In this document: positions 1-7,698 of the stretch, one piece after another
How positions within the stretch are numbered: the stretch's first letter is position 1
Layout: the number at the start of each line of letters is the position of its first letter
DNA from: Pontiellaceae bacterium B12219
GTDB lineage: Bacteria > Verrucomicrobiota > Kiritimatiellia > Kiritimatiellales > Pontiellaceae
Direction of reading: 5' to 3'
NCBI GenBank assembly: GCA_029432795.1
Contig: JARNMJ010000042.1
Location: forward strand, 1 to 39,584
Length of the DNA: 39,584 nt
Translations under genes and position numbers: made by a program
Notes under the pieces: generated by a model
What the model saw: only the letters and a program-made list of their open reading frames with translations
Databases searched by the model: none
What the model was told of the DNA's origin: nothing

Positions 1-23
1 GTGACGCCGAAATTCACGTTGAT

Positions 24-854
24 ATGCTTGTCGGCATGAACTGGAAAGCATTTCACCATCCGGATATTGCTCTGCCCGTGGTACGGCGTAAAGCGGGCGA
101 AGAGCTGTTGACGCTGCTGAAGGGTATTGGATCGATGGTTCTGTCGGCTGGGGCGAGTGAAATCTACGGGCACTGCTATCCCAACCGACGTGCTTTCAAA
201 GCTTCGGTCAAGCGACTGCAAAAAAACGGACTGCTGGTTGAGCCGCATACAGACGGCTCCATGCCGACCCTTCAGCTTTCGGAAAGGGGCGCTGCGCATT
301 TGCCCGCCTATTATAACCCCACCCGATATTGGTCCAAACCCTGGAATAAATGGTGGTATATTCTGATGTTCGACGTGCCGGAAAAGGACCGCGCTTATCG
401 GGATACGTTGCGAAACTTCCTCAAAACGCAGCGTTTCGGCTGTCTACAGCGCAGTGTTTGGGTTACACCGCGCGACGTTCGGCCAGAGTATGATGATCTC
501 GACCGGGCAGCCGGCATTGACAGCGTGGCTTTTCTGTTTGAGGCCAAAACGGTGCTGGGATATGGAAACCATTCCGTCATTTCCGAAGCCTGGAACTTTG
601 ACCGGATTAATCAAATACAGCAGCTGTACCTGGATGTTGCCGAAGAAAACCTGAGCCTGTTCCAGCAATACGGAGCTCCCGACTCCGAAGTGGCTCAACT
701 GCTGCGTATGGAAAATCTGGCCTATACTCAGGCCATGATGCTTGATCCGCTTCTTCCGAAAGAACTTCATCCGGATCAATATGCGGGACCACGGGTTTTT
801 GAAATCCGGCAAAAACTTTTTTCCGCCATCCTGAAACAAATTAACCCTCTTTAA
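24..854 (+). CDS. PaaX-like transcriptional regulator (5' end uncertain)
   Basis: Probable DNA-binding repressor of the PaaX family. The N-terminal part (about residues 20-90) reads as a winged helix. The centre has the family signature with PWNKWWYILMFDVPEKDR followed by a segment ending LQRSVWVTP, which is the Cas2-like ferredoxin fold of PaaX. The C-terminus has the typical LLPKELHPDQYAGP stretch. In studied species PaaX responds to phenylacetyl-CoA, but no paa catabolic gene is visible here, so the ligand is unknown. The frame is open to the left window edge, and neither ATG 24 nor ATG 39 has a clear ribosome binding site, so the start may lie outside the window. The stop is 2 bp before a perfect palindrome. 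Family call fairly sure, regulon unknown. Confidence 0.75.
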   Translation: MLVGMNWKAFHHPDIALPVVRRKAGEELLTLLKGIGSMVLSAGASEIYGHCYPNRRAFKASVKRLQKNGLLVEPHTDGSMPTLQLSERGAAHLPAYYNPTRYWSKPWNKWWYILMFDVPEKDRAYRDTLRNFLKTQRFGCLQRSVWVTPRDVRPEYDDLDRAAGIDSVAFLFEAKTVLGYGNHSVISEAWNFDRINQIQQLYLDVAEENLSLFQQYGAPDSEVAQLLRMENLAYTQAMMLDPLLPKELHPDQYAGPRVFEIRQKLFSAILKQINPL

Positions 855-856
855 GT

Positions 857-894
857 GTCACGGAACTGCTCACGATCGTGAGCAGTTCCGTGAC
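857..894. repeat. Perfect 38-bp palindrome between paaX-like gene and proB
   Basis: Every base of this 38-bp segment is self-complementary: 19-bp arms with no loop, centred on CACGATCGTG. It begins 2 bp after the stop codon of the PaaX-like gene. No T-run follows, so it is not a classical intrinsic terminator. It could be a factor-assisted terminator, a cruciform or an operator. The outer part GTCACGGAACTGCTCACG is read identically on both strands. Confidence 0.9.
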
Positions 895-993
895 TGCAGT
901 TATTCGCCAGACTCAGTTTGAGAGAGGTCTCCTCGACAAAAAGCAGTCAATGTGATAGCACCATCGACTTGTTTAACGAGAAATTGAACGAAT

Positions 994-2079
994 ATGGCTC
1001 AAAAAAAACATAGAGAATCGCTGAAACATGCGAAACGGGTCGTCGTAAAGGCGGGCAGTAAAGTATTGGTGGAAGGCAGCGGACGCCCGGATCGGGAGCA
1101 GCTGACGGAACTGGTGGGCGCATTGACGCGGCTGCAGCATAACGGCGGTGAAGTGGCTTTTGTTTCTTCCGGAGCCGTGGGCGCCGGCCTGGATGCGCTG
1201 GGCATGAAAACCCGCCCCAAAGAAACGGCGGACCTGCAGATGGCGGCGGCAGTTGGGCAAATTGGCCTGATGAGTCTGTATCATGATCTTTTTAAGGCGA
1301 ACGGTTGCGGAATCGGCCAGGTGTTGCTGACGCATGATGTGCTGCAGGATCGCGAGCGGCATTTGAATGCACGTAACACACTGCTCAATCTGATCGCCCA
1401 TCGGGTTGTACCGATCATTAATGAAAACGACACCATCTCCAGCGAAGAGATTAAGTTCGGCGATAACGATGTACTGGCGGCGCTGGTTGCTATCCTGATT
1501 GATGCCGATGCGTTGGTGCTGCTGAGCTCTACGGACGGGTTGCGGAATGGCGACGAACGGGTCTCTTATATTGAAGAGGTTGATGATGGCATTCTTGATC
1601 TGGTGGCCGATAAAGCCGATCTGCTGTCGACCGGCGGAATGGGATCGAAACTGAAATCGGCTCAGCTGGCCGCACATAACGGAATTCCGGTCGTGATTGC
1701 CAACGGACGCAAAACGGGCGTGCTGGATAATATTTTCCAGGGGCTGGATGAAGGCACACTGCTTTTTCCAAAAACAGGAACCATTTCGAATCGGAAACGC
1801 TGGATTGCCTATTTCAATCGTGCTGAGGGACATCTTGTGGTGGATGATGGCGCGGCAAAAGCACTGGAAAACGGCAAGAGCCTGCTTTCGGTGGGCATTA
1901 CGTCCGTGAAGGGAAAATTTAAAGTCGGCGATATGGTGGACATCCAATCAACGGATGGAAACCGGATTGCCCGCGGATTGGTGGAATATACCAACGTTGA
2001 AATCGAAACACTGAAGGGCCGGCATACGGACGGCAAGGACGGTGTTGTTATTCACCGCGACAACATGGTGAAACTTTAA
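994..2079 (+). CDS. proB: Glutamate 5-kinase
   Basis: Phosphorylates L-glutamate to gamma-glutamyl phosphate, the first step of proline synthesis, in the cytosol. The amino-acid kinase domain covers about residues 12-260, with VVVKAGSKVLV near the start, SSGAVGAG in the nucleotide/glutamate site, the NENDTISSEEIKFGDND segment and GTGGMGSK-like STGGMGSKL. Residues 275-355 form a C-terminal PUA domain, as in full-length ProB; 361 residues is the family size. The ATG at 994 has only a weak purine stretch upstream. proA follows after 13 bp, so the two form an operon whose protein products channel the unstable intermediate. The 99-bp leader shows no recognisable riboswitch. Very sure. Confidence 0.96.
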   Translation: MAQKKHRESLKHAKRVVVKAGSKVLVEGSGRPDREQLTELVGALTRLQHNGGEVAFVSSGAVGAGLDALGMKTRPKETADLQMAAAVGQIGLMSLYHDLFKANGCGIGQVLLTHDVLQDRERHLNARNTLLNLIAHRVVPIINENDTISSEEIKFGDNDVLAALVAILIDADALVLLSSTDGLRNGDERVSYIEEVDDGILDLVADKADLLSTGGMGSKLKSAQLAAHNGIPVVIANGRKTGVLDNIFQGLDEGTLLFPKTGTISNRKRWIAYFNRAEGHLVVDDGAAKALENGKSLLSVGITSVKGKFKVGDMVDIQSTDGNRIARGLVEYTNVEIETLKGRHTDGKDGVVIHRDNMVKL

Positions 2080-2092
2080 GAAGGAACGTAAA

Positions 2093-3349
2093 ATGGATGT
2101 TACCAAACAGGTTTTAAAAATCGGTGCCGATGCCAAAGCGGCCAGCCGCGAACTCGGAAAACTTTCAACACGCCGGAAGAATCTTATTCTGGAAGCGATG
2201 GCGGAGGAGCTGGATGCCCAGCGCAATTTTATTCAGGCTGAAAACCAGAAAGACCTGACGGCCGGCCGGGAAGCCGGACTGACCTCTGCCATGCTGGATC
2301 GGCTGGAACTGACGGACGACCGGATCGACGGCATGATTAAAGGACTGCGCGATGTGGCCGTTCTGACTGACCCCGTGGGTGAAGAAATCAGCACGTGGAA
2401 CCGTCCAAACGGATTACAAATTCATAAGCGCCGGGTACCGATCGGCGTAATCGGCATCATCTTTGAATCGCGGCCGAATGTAACCTGCGATGCCGCCGCC
2501 CTGTGCTTTAAAACCTCCAATGCGGTGATTCTGCGCGGAGGCAAGGAAGCCATTCACTCCAATATGGCCATTGCGAATGCCATGCAAAAGGGCGGCGAAA
2601 CCAAAGGCATGCCTGAAAACTGTATCCAATTGATCCCGACCACCGACCGCGAAGCCGTTAAGGTGATGTGCCAGATGACGGACTATCTTGACCTGATTAT
2701 CCCGCGCGGCGGAGAAAGCCTGATTCGTGCTGTAATGGAAATGGCACATGTTCCCGTGATTAAACATTACACCGGCGTATGCCATACCTATGTGGATATC
2801 TCCGCGGACCTTCCCATGGCCTGGAAAATCTCAGAAAATGCAAAGTGTCAGCGTCCCGGGGTGTGTAACGCTATGGAGACCCTGCTGGTTCACAAAGACA
2901 TTGCCGCGGACTTTCTGCCGAAGATGGGCGAAATTTTTTCCGGCCATCAGGTTGTAATTCGGGGCGATGCACAAACCTGCCAATTGCTTTCGAATGCCGT
3001 CCCGGCAACCGAGGAAGACTGGACCACGGAATATGTGGACCTGATTCTTTCAATCAAAGTGGTCGACGATGTCGATGCAGCCATCCAGCATATCAACACT
3101 TACGGCTCCGGACATTCCGATGCCATCATTGCTTCCGATGAAAAAACGACGGTTCAATTCCTGAATGAAGTGGATTCCTCGACCGTTTATGTGAATGCCT
3201 CCACCCGCTTTACCGACGGTGCCGAGTTCGGCATGGGGGCGGAAATCGGAGTCAGCACGGATAAACTGCATGCTCGCGGCCCGATGGGGCTGGAAGAGCT
3301 AACCACCTATAAATACGTGGTGGAAGGCAAAGGGCAAATCCGCGAATAA
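2093..3349 (+). CDS. proA: Gamma-glutamyl phosphate reductase
   Basis: NADPH-dependent reduction of gamma-glutamyl phosphate to glutamate-5-semialdehyde, the second step of proline synthesis. The 418-residue protein has the aldehyde-dehydrogenase fold: GVIGIIFESRPNVT and ILRGGKEA in the NADP-binding half, and the catalytic cysteine near residue 257 in RPGVCNAMETLLVH. The C-terminal FGMGAEIGVSTDKLHARGP block is diagnostic for ProA. The start has an AAGAAGGA ribosome site 6-7 bp upstream, 13 bp behind the proB stop. Transcription should end at the hairpin beginning at 3374. Confidence 0.97.
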   Translation: MDVTKQVLKIGADAKAASRELGKLSTRRKNLILEAMAEELDAQRNFIQAENQKDLTAGREAGLTSAMLDRLELTDDRIDGMIKGLRDVAVLTDPVGEEISTWNRPNGLQIHKRRVPIGVIGIIFESRPNVTCDAAALCFKTSNAVILRGGKEAIHSNMAIANAMQKGGETKGMPENCIQLIPTTDREAVKVMCQMTDYLDLIIPRGGESLIRAVMEMAHVPVIKHYTGVCHTYVDISADLPMAWKISENAKCQRPGVCNAMETLLVHKDIAADFLPKMGEIFSGHQVVIRGDAQTCQLLSNAVPATEEDWTTEYVDLILSIKVVDDVDAAIQHINTYGSGHSDAIIASDEKTTVQFLNEVDSSTVYVNASTRFTDGAEFGMGAEIGVSTDKLHARGPMGLEELTTYKYVVEGKGQIRE

Positions 3350-3373
3350 ACGAACTGCGATGACACAAGCGAT

Positions 3374-3407
3374 GCGGCCGGGCCTTATTCTCCGGCCGCT
3401 TTTTTTT
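3374..3407 (+). terminator. Intrinsic terminator of proBA
   Basis: Stem GCGGCCGG (3374-3381) pairs with CCGGCCGC (3392-3399) and is followed by eight T residues. The hairpin overlaps the last codons and stop of the convergent WecA-like gene, so the same bases are coding on the other strand. Confidence 0.85.
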
Positions 3408-5334
3408 GCTCCGGCACAATGTGCACTGTTTTTGTTGGATCGAGTTCCGAAACGGAATACGGCTTCAGCACGCCGTTGCTTCCGCCTTTTTCATCCAGAT
3501 CCCGCAACATAAACACAAAATCGCGAATACGCAGGTCATATTTTTCCTGCAGCGCCAAAATACTTGCCCGGAGTTCCTCGCTGTAATAATGGGTAAATAT
3601 CAGCTCATTGATATTTTGATCCGCAATGACCTGTTCAAGCTCCTCAAAACTTCCAAGGACTGGAAACCCGTAAACAATCTTCTGATACAGCGCCGGATTA
3701 TCATCAATCAGGCCCATCACTTTACGCGGAGCTTTCTGCTGATCTTCAAAGGTGGCCTGGCGGAGATAAAGAATGGCATTTTCACCTGCTCCGAGAATCA
3801 GCGTTTTCAGATCGTTTTCCGAAGAAACCGAACTGCGCAACCAGGCATTGAGGTCGCGGGCGATTCGAAATGAAGCACGAATACCGACGATGCCAAGAGC
3901 CGCAATGATCGTATGAAGCACGAGCCCTATAATCAGTTCATTTCCGGAGAGGTCGGAGGCCCACAGAAGGGCGACATAAGCCAGGGCCTCGCCGGCAAAC
4001 AGCTGCAGCAGCAAAACCAGAAGCTGAGAGCTGCGGGAACGGGTCCATACCGTTTTATAAATGCTGTAAAAATAAATAGTGGCAAATGGAATGGCCACGC
4101 TTACCGCAAGGTGAAGCGGCGAGAAGGCCCGGGACAACACAATGCCGAAGACAAAATAGGTGGCAAATAACAGACAGCATACATCCCAGCAGATGGCAAC
4201 AAACATGCTCACCAGCCCCCGCGGGCGCCGCACACCCTGCAGCACCACCTGCGTAGTCGTCCACAACTCAACCTGCGCAATTTTGCGAACCACCACATGC
4301 AGCACAACAATCATTGCGATCATAAACAGTGCAACACGGTTGTCCGCCATCGCCGTGGCACCAAGCGCAATCAGGCACACAAATATGGCTGCACAATACA
4401 GGGCAATTGCGGCTTTTCGCTGCGTCATTCCACTGCGCATAAGTTTGTGGTGAATATGGTCCAGATCCGGACCGAATACTTTTGTGGCCAGCCCATCGTC
4501 CTTGAGCTTCGAAACCAGCTTTCTGGCCAAACGGCGCCATACTGCCAGCATAACATCAAACACCGGAACTCCGACTGCTAACAGCGGAACAATCAATGCA
4601 ACAATCATGGACTGCTTCACATTCGCCTTCAGCGATACCGCCGCCAGCAAAAACCCGATAAACATACTGCCGCAATCGCCGAGAAAGATGGATGCGGGAT
4701 TGAAGTTATAGCGAAGAAAGCCGAGACAGGCCCCCGCCAGTGCAATCAGCACCAAAGCATCCGTGGGCTGATGCAAAGACAAAAGCATTCCCGCCAAGCC
4801 CGCGCTGGCAATCATCCCCAATCCAGCACAGGCGCCATCCATCCCATCGATCAGGTTGAAAGCATTAATCAGCAAGGCAAACCAGAACAGCGTTGCGCCC
4901 AGATTCACAATCCAGGGCAACGGCATATGCAGAAAGGCCTCAAACGTGAATCCTCCGAAAAACATTAATAAAGCAACCGCCAACTGGCCCAGCAGCTTGA
5001 ACCAGGATTTCATGTCGAACATATCGTCAAATATGCCGATCAACAGTAAAGCGAAGGACCCGGAGAAAATAAACAGCCAATCCTTCACCTGCGTAGCCCC
5101 TGCCAGATGCTGCCACGGGCCGAAAAACACAACCAGAAGCCCCAGATGAGTTGCAATAAAGACGGCAATTCCGCCACAACGCGGGATCGGAATCTTATGA
5201 ATTCGCCGCTCGTCCGGCTCATCCACCATCTTTAATGCCGGCGCCAGCTTCTTAACAAACGGTACCAGGATCCACGCGGTAATCAGGCTGATCAAAAAAA
5301 CGACGATATATTTAATTAAAAAATTCATGTCCAA
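3385..5334 (-). CDS. WecA/MraY-type sugar-1-phosphate transferase fused to membrane-Rossmann module
   Basis: The first about 330 residues are a polytopic phospho-sugar transferase that should load a UDP-N-acetylhexosamine-1-phosphate onto undecaprenyl phosphate. Visible motifs are FDDMFD (102-107), NAFNLIDGMDG (157-167), FLGDCGSMFIGF (217-228) and the HIHH of the C-terminal loop (293-296). About residues 330-490 contain further membrane helices. Residues from about 508 form a Rossmann-like domain with LKTLILGAGENA, resembling the N-terminal membrane/CoA-binding-like half of CapD/WbpM polysaccharide proteins but without their catalytic epimerase/dehydratase half. At 649 residues it is nearly twice a normal WecA. 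Likely initiates a surface polysaccharide. A run TATATT lies just upstream of the start. The fusion is seen; the partner's role is unknown. Confidence 0.85.
   Translation of the reverse strand: MDMNFLIKYIVVFLISLITAWILVPFVKKLAPALKMVDEPDERRIHKIPIPRCGGIAVFIATHLGLLVVFFGPWQHLAGATQVKDWLFIFSGSFALLLIGIFDDMFDMKSWFKLLGQLAVALLMFFGGFTFEAFLHMPLPWIVNLGATLFWFALLINAFNLIDGMDGACAGLGMIASAGLAGMLLSLHQPTDALVLIALAGACLGFLRYNFNPASIFLGDCGSMFIGFLLAAVSLKANVKQSMIVALIVPLLAVGVPVFDVMLAVWRRLARKLVSKLKDDGLATKVFGPDLDHIHHKLMRSGMTQRKAAIALYCAAIFVCLIALGATAMADNRVALFMIAMIVVLHVVVRKIAQVELWTTTQVVLQGVRRPRGLVSMFVAICWDVCCLLFATYFVFGIVLSRAFSPLHLAVSVAIPFATIYFYSIYKTVWTRSRSSQLLVLLLQLFAGEALAYVALLWASDLSGNELIIGLVLHTIIAALGIVGIRASFRIARDLNAWLRSSVSSENDLKTLILGAGENAILYLRQATFEDQQKAPRKVMGLIDDNPALYQKIVYGFPVLGSFEELEQVIADQNINELIFTHYYSEELRASILALQEKYDLRIRDFVFMLRDLDEKGGSNGVLKPYSVSELDPTKTVHIVPEQKKAAGE
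3651..3665. repeat. Dispersed palindrome TTCCARNNNYTGGAA, copy 1
   Basis: Exact copy with centre AGGAC, inside the Rossmann part of the WecA-like fusion. On the coding strand the phase reads F-P-V-L-G. Confidence 0.9.
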
Positions 5335-5608
5335 TAATATAGTTCTGTTCGCCGAAGCAAACGAACCCCCTTCTTTAAATTCAGTTTAAAGATAGCATCT
5401 TCCATGCCCTCTTTTTACAGAGCCGTGAACTCTAAATTGCCGTTTCTTAAAAAGGAAGTGCTGAACAGGATTAATATCCAGCCGCATTTCATGAAAATTT
5501 CACCGGAGACACACCCCGCTCAAAATAAAACTGCAGGAAAATCAGATGCAAACGATTTTGATTTGCAACGGGTTACAAATCACACACAAAAAAATCAAAC
5601 ATTTGCAC
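5335..5608. other. Intergenic spacer, divergent leader of WecA-like fusion
   Basis: No convincing gene. It contains a dyad with 7-bp arms, CTTTAAA and TTTAAAG, at 5373-5391 separated by 5 nt, which could be an operator for the minus-strand gene. A plus-strand open frame of 85 codons from 5404 runs into the tRNA and has no protein-like features. Confidence 0.5.
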
Positions 5609-5636
5609 TTGCGCGATCCGTCGAAATGAATACTAT
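5609..5636 (+). promoter_or_regulatory. Probable promoter of tRNA-Asp
   Basis: TTGCGC (5609-5614) and TACTAT (5631-5636) are separated by 16 bp and lie 15 bp before the mature tRNA 5' end. Confidence 0.5.
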
Positions 5637-5651
5637 GTGCGCTCCTTTCAC

Positions 5652-5728
5652 GGGGGTGTAGCTCAATTGGTTAGAGCGCCAGCCTGTCACGCTGGAGGTT
5701 GCGGGTTCGAGTCCCGTCACTCTCGCCA
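5652..5728 (+). tRNA. tRNA-Asp (GTC)
   Basis: A full cloverleaf of 77 nt with encoded CCA. Acceptor GGGGGTG pairs with CACTCTC (two G-T pairs). The D arm contains GCTCAATTGGTTAGAGC, the anticodon arm is CCAGC-CTGTCAC-GCTGG with GTC at 5686-5688, and the T arm is GCGGG-TTCGAGT-CCCGT. A strong terminator follows 6 bp downstream, so it is a single-gene transcript. Confidence 0.97.
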
Positions 5729-5734
5729 CACTTT

Positions 5735-5763
5735 AAAGACCTGCTTTTGCAGGTCTTTTTTTT
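5735..5763 (+). terminator. Intrinsic terminator of tRNA-Asp
   Basis: Stem AAAGACCTGC / GCAGGTCTTT with a TTTT loop (5735-5744, 5749-5758) runs into an uninterrupted T tract to 5763. Confidence 0.92.
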
Positions 5764-5945
5764 ATGCCCAAATCACGCCGGCTCTCCACCCAATACGGAG
5801 ACGAGGGCACCTTCCGGACCCTCCGAACAAGAGTTATATTAATAATGCGGCATTGTATAATTTCACCAAAACGGCAAAAGTTCTTTTCAGACATAATAAA
5901 CGAGTCCGACAGCAAACAACAGAAGCACCACAAAGGAGAGTCAGC

Positions 5946-6638
5946 ATGAAGAAATTGGGAGCAGAGTTTTTCGGCACATTTTGGTTGGTACTGGGCGGGT
6001 GTGGCAGTGCTGTACTGGCGGCAGGTTTTCCAGACCTTGGAATCGGCTTCCTGGGCGTCGCCCTCGCCTTCGGTCTCACGGTACTCACGATGGCCTTCGC
6101 CATCGGCCATATTTCGGGGTGCCATCTGAATCCCGCCATATCAATCGGCCTGTGTGTCGGCGGGCGCTTTCCGGCCAAAGAGGTAGGCCCCTACATCATC
6201 GCGCAGGTACTCGGCGGCATTGCGGCCGGCGGCGTACTCTTTGTGATTGCCAGCGGACAGCCCGGCTTTGATGCCGCCGCCAGCGGTTTTGCCTCCAACG
6301 GCTTTGGAGAACACTCTCCGGGCGGCTATTCGCTCGTTGCAGCACTCGTTTGCGAAATTGTAATGACCGCCATGTTCCTGCTCGTGATCATGGGTGCCAC
6401 CGATGAACGTGCTCCGGCCGGTTTTGCTCCGATTGCCATCGGCCTTTGCTTAACCCTGATCCATCTGATCAGCATTCCGGTCACCAACACCTCTGTCAAC
6501 CCGGCCCGCAGTACCGGTGTGGCTATCTTCCAGGGCGGCTGGGCACTCGGTCAACTTTGGCTGTTCTGGGTTGCCCCGATCATCGGCGGAGCCATCGGCG
6601 CTATGATTTACAAATGCATCGGCAGCAAAAAAGACTAA
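5946..6638 (+). CDS. aqpZ: Aquaporin Z-type water channel
   Basis: Inner-membrane MIP-family channel of 230 residues with six helices and both half-helix NPA signatures, HLNPAISIG (first) and NTSVNPARS (second). The residues around the second NPA and the small Gly/Ala-rich helices favour a water-selective AqpZ over a glycerol facilitator. The ATG at 5946 was chosen because an AAAGGAG site precedes it; a longer reading of the frame would run through the upstream tRNA and is not plausible. A TATAAT element at 5856-5861 could serve its promoter. It is a single gene, converging on the esterase remnant. Confidence 0.93.
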   Translation: MKKLGAEFFGTFWLVLGGCGSAVLAAGFPDLGIGFLGVALAFGLTVLTMAFAIGHISGCHLNPAISIGLCVGGRFPAKEVGPYIIAQVLGGIAAGGVLFVIASGQPGFDAAASGFASNGFGEHSPGGYSLVAALVCEIVMTAMFLLVIMGATDERAPAGFAPIAIGLCLTLIHLISIPVTNTSVNPARSTGVAIFQGGWALGQLWLFWVAPIIGGAIGAMIYKCIGSKKD

Positions 6639-6662
6639 GCGCTCTTTGCATACAATCCATCT

Positions 6663-6706
6663 TTCCAGCCTTTGGAACTTATTTTTCCAGAGACTGGAAT
6701 TTTTTC
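6663..6706. repeat. Pair of TTCCARNNNYTGGAA palindromes (copies 2 and 3), terminator-like
   Basis: Two exact copies, 6663-6677 (centre GCCTT) and 6685-6699 (centre GAGAC), occupy the 80-bp spacer between convergent aqpZ and the esterase. The second forms a 6-bp stem with a 3-nt loop followed by TTTTTT on the plus strand, and has TTTTT on the other side, so it may also act as a weak bidirectional terminator. The same 15-mer recurs at 21928. Confidence 0.85.
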
Positions 6707-6718
6707 AGGGCTTCGGAA

Positions 6719-7680
6719 TCAGAGCCCCATCATAAACGTGAATGTTTCATCCTGAAAGCCGGGAAGATTCTCGTGGCCGAAGTCGGGATAGATTTCCAGC
6801 GTTTTTTTTGAGGTGATCTTATTGTAGGCGGCAAACTGCGTTGAAGGCGGGCAGATTTCATCATCGAAACCCGTTGCCATCAACACTTCAGCTTTAATGC
6901 GCGGAGCAAGGTGCTGCACATCGATGTAACCCAGCCGCCGGAAAATTTCGGCCTCGCGCTGATGCTTCGGATCGTGATGACGGAAAAAATCTTTCAATTC
7001 GAAATACGCATTTTTGGCCTGCTCCATTTCCCAGACGCGCTGATAGTCGCACAGGAAAGGGTGAACGGGTGCCGCTGTTTGATCCGGGGTTCCAGTGCCG
7101 CGCAGGCCAGCGTGAGTCCCCCGCCCTGACTGCCGCCCATGGCGCCGATGCGGGACGCATCCACCCCCGGCATATCCATCACGATTTTTGCAAGCTGTGC
7201 GGTATCAAGAAAAACGGAACGAAAAAGAAGCTTTTCGGGAACATCGTCGAGACCGCGCACAATATGGCCGCGCACTGTGGTGCCCTTCACGCTGCCGACA
7301 TCCTCGGAAAGCCCGCCCTGTCCGCGGCAGTCGAGCGCGGCAACAGTGAATCCGGCGGCAACATAGTTGAGCTTTTCCGCCCAGTCGCCGCAATAGCTCG
7401 TATAGCCATGGAACATTAAAACGGCGGGACCTGGCGATGTGATGTTTTTCGGCTGAAGCAGTTTTGCATGCACCCGCGCCCCGCCGACTCCGGTAAACCA
7501 AAGATCCGAGCAGCTGGCAAAAGGAACCTGAAATGCTGCAGGGGTGATTTCAATTTCAGGATTCACAGCATCCATTTCAGCGAGTGCTGTTTCCCAAAAT
7601 GCATCAAAGTCATCCGGGCGCGGATTGGTGCCTGAATAGGTATTGAGTTCTTCGCGGGGTAAATCAAATCCAAGGGCCAT
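6719..7680 (-). pseudogene. CE7 acetylxylan esterase / cephalosporin-C deacetylase, frameshifted
   Basis: An alpha/beta-hydrolase of the AXE1 (CE7) family that would remove acetyl groups from xylo-oligosaccharides or small esters. Frame 1 (from 7680, ribosome site GGAG 8 bp upstream) gives the N-terminal part with nucleophile motif GGSQGGGL; its in-frame extension after about 7075 is nonsense. A second frame continues perfectly with [18 protein letters not shown] through GFDDEICPP and the catalytic DFGHE to a stop at 6719. Joining them with one base restored at about 7070-7080 gives about 320 residues, the normal family length, with Ser, Asp and His all intact. The lesion is therefore recent, or a sequencing error. 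It sits 18 bp downstream of dnaG, probably cotranscribed. Confidence 0.88.
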
Positions 7681-7698
7681 CAGAACATCTCTCCATTT

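Noticed and set aside
895-993. Possible riboswitch upstream of proB
   Set aside because: Only a short CTCA/TGAG hairpin and no known aptamer pattern could be seen.
5404-5661. 85-codon plus-strand ORF upstream of tRNA-Asp
   Set aside because: It overlaps the tRNA promoter and 5' end and has no ribosome site or protein-like pattern.
5637-5945. N-terminal extension of the aquaporin frame
   Set aside because: It would translate through tRNA-Asp and its terminator; ATG 5946 has a good ribosome site.
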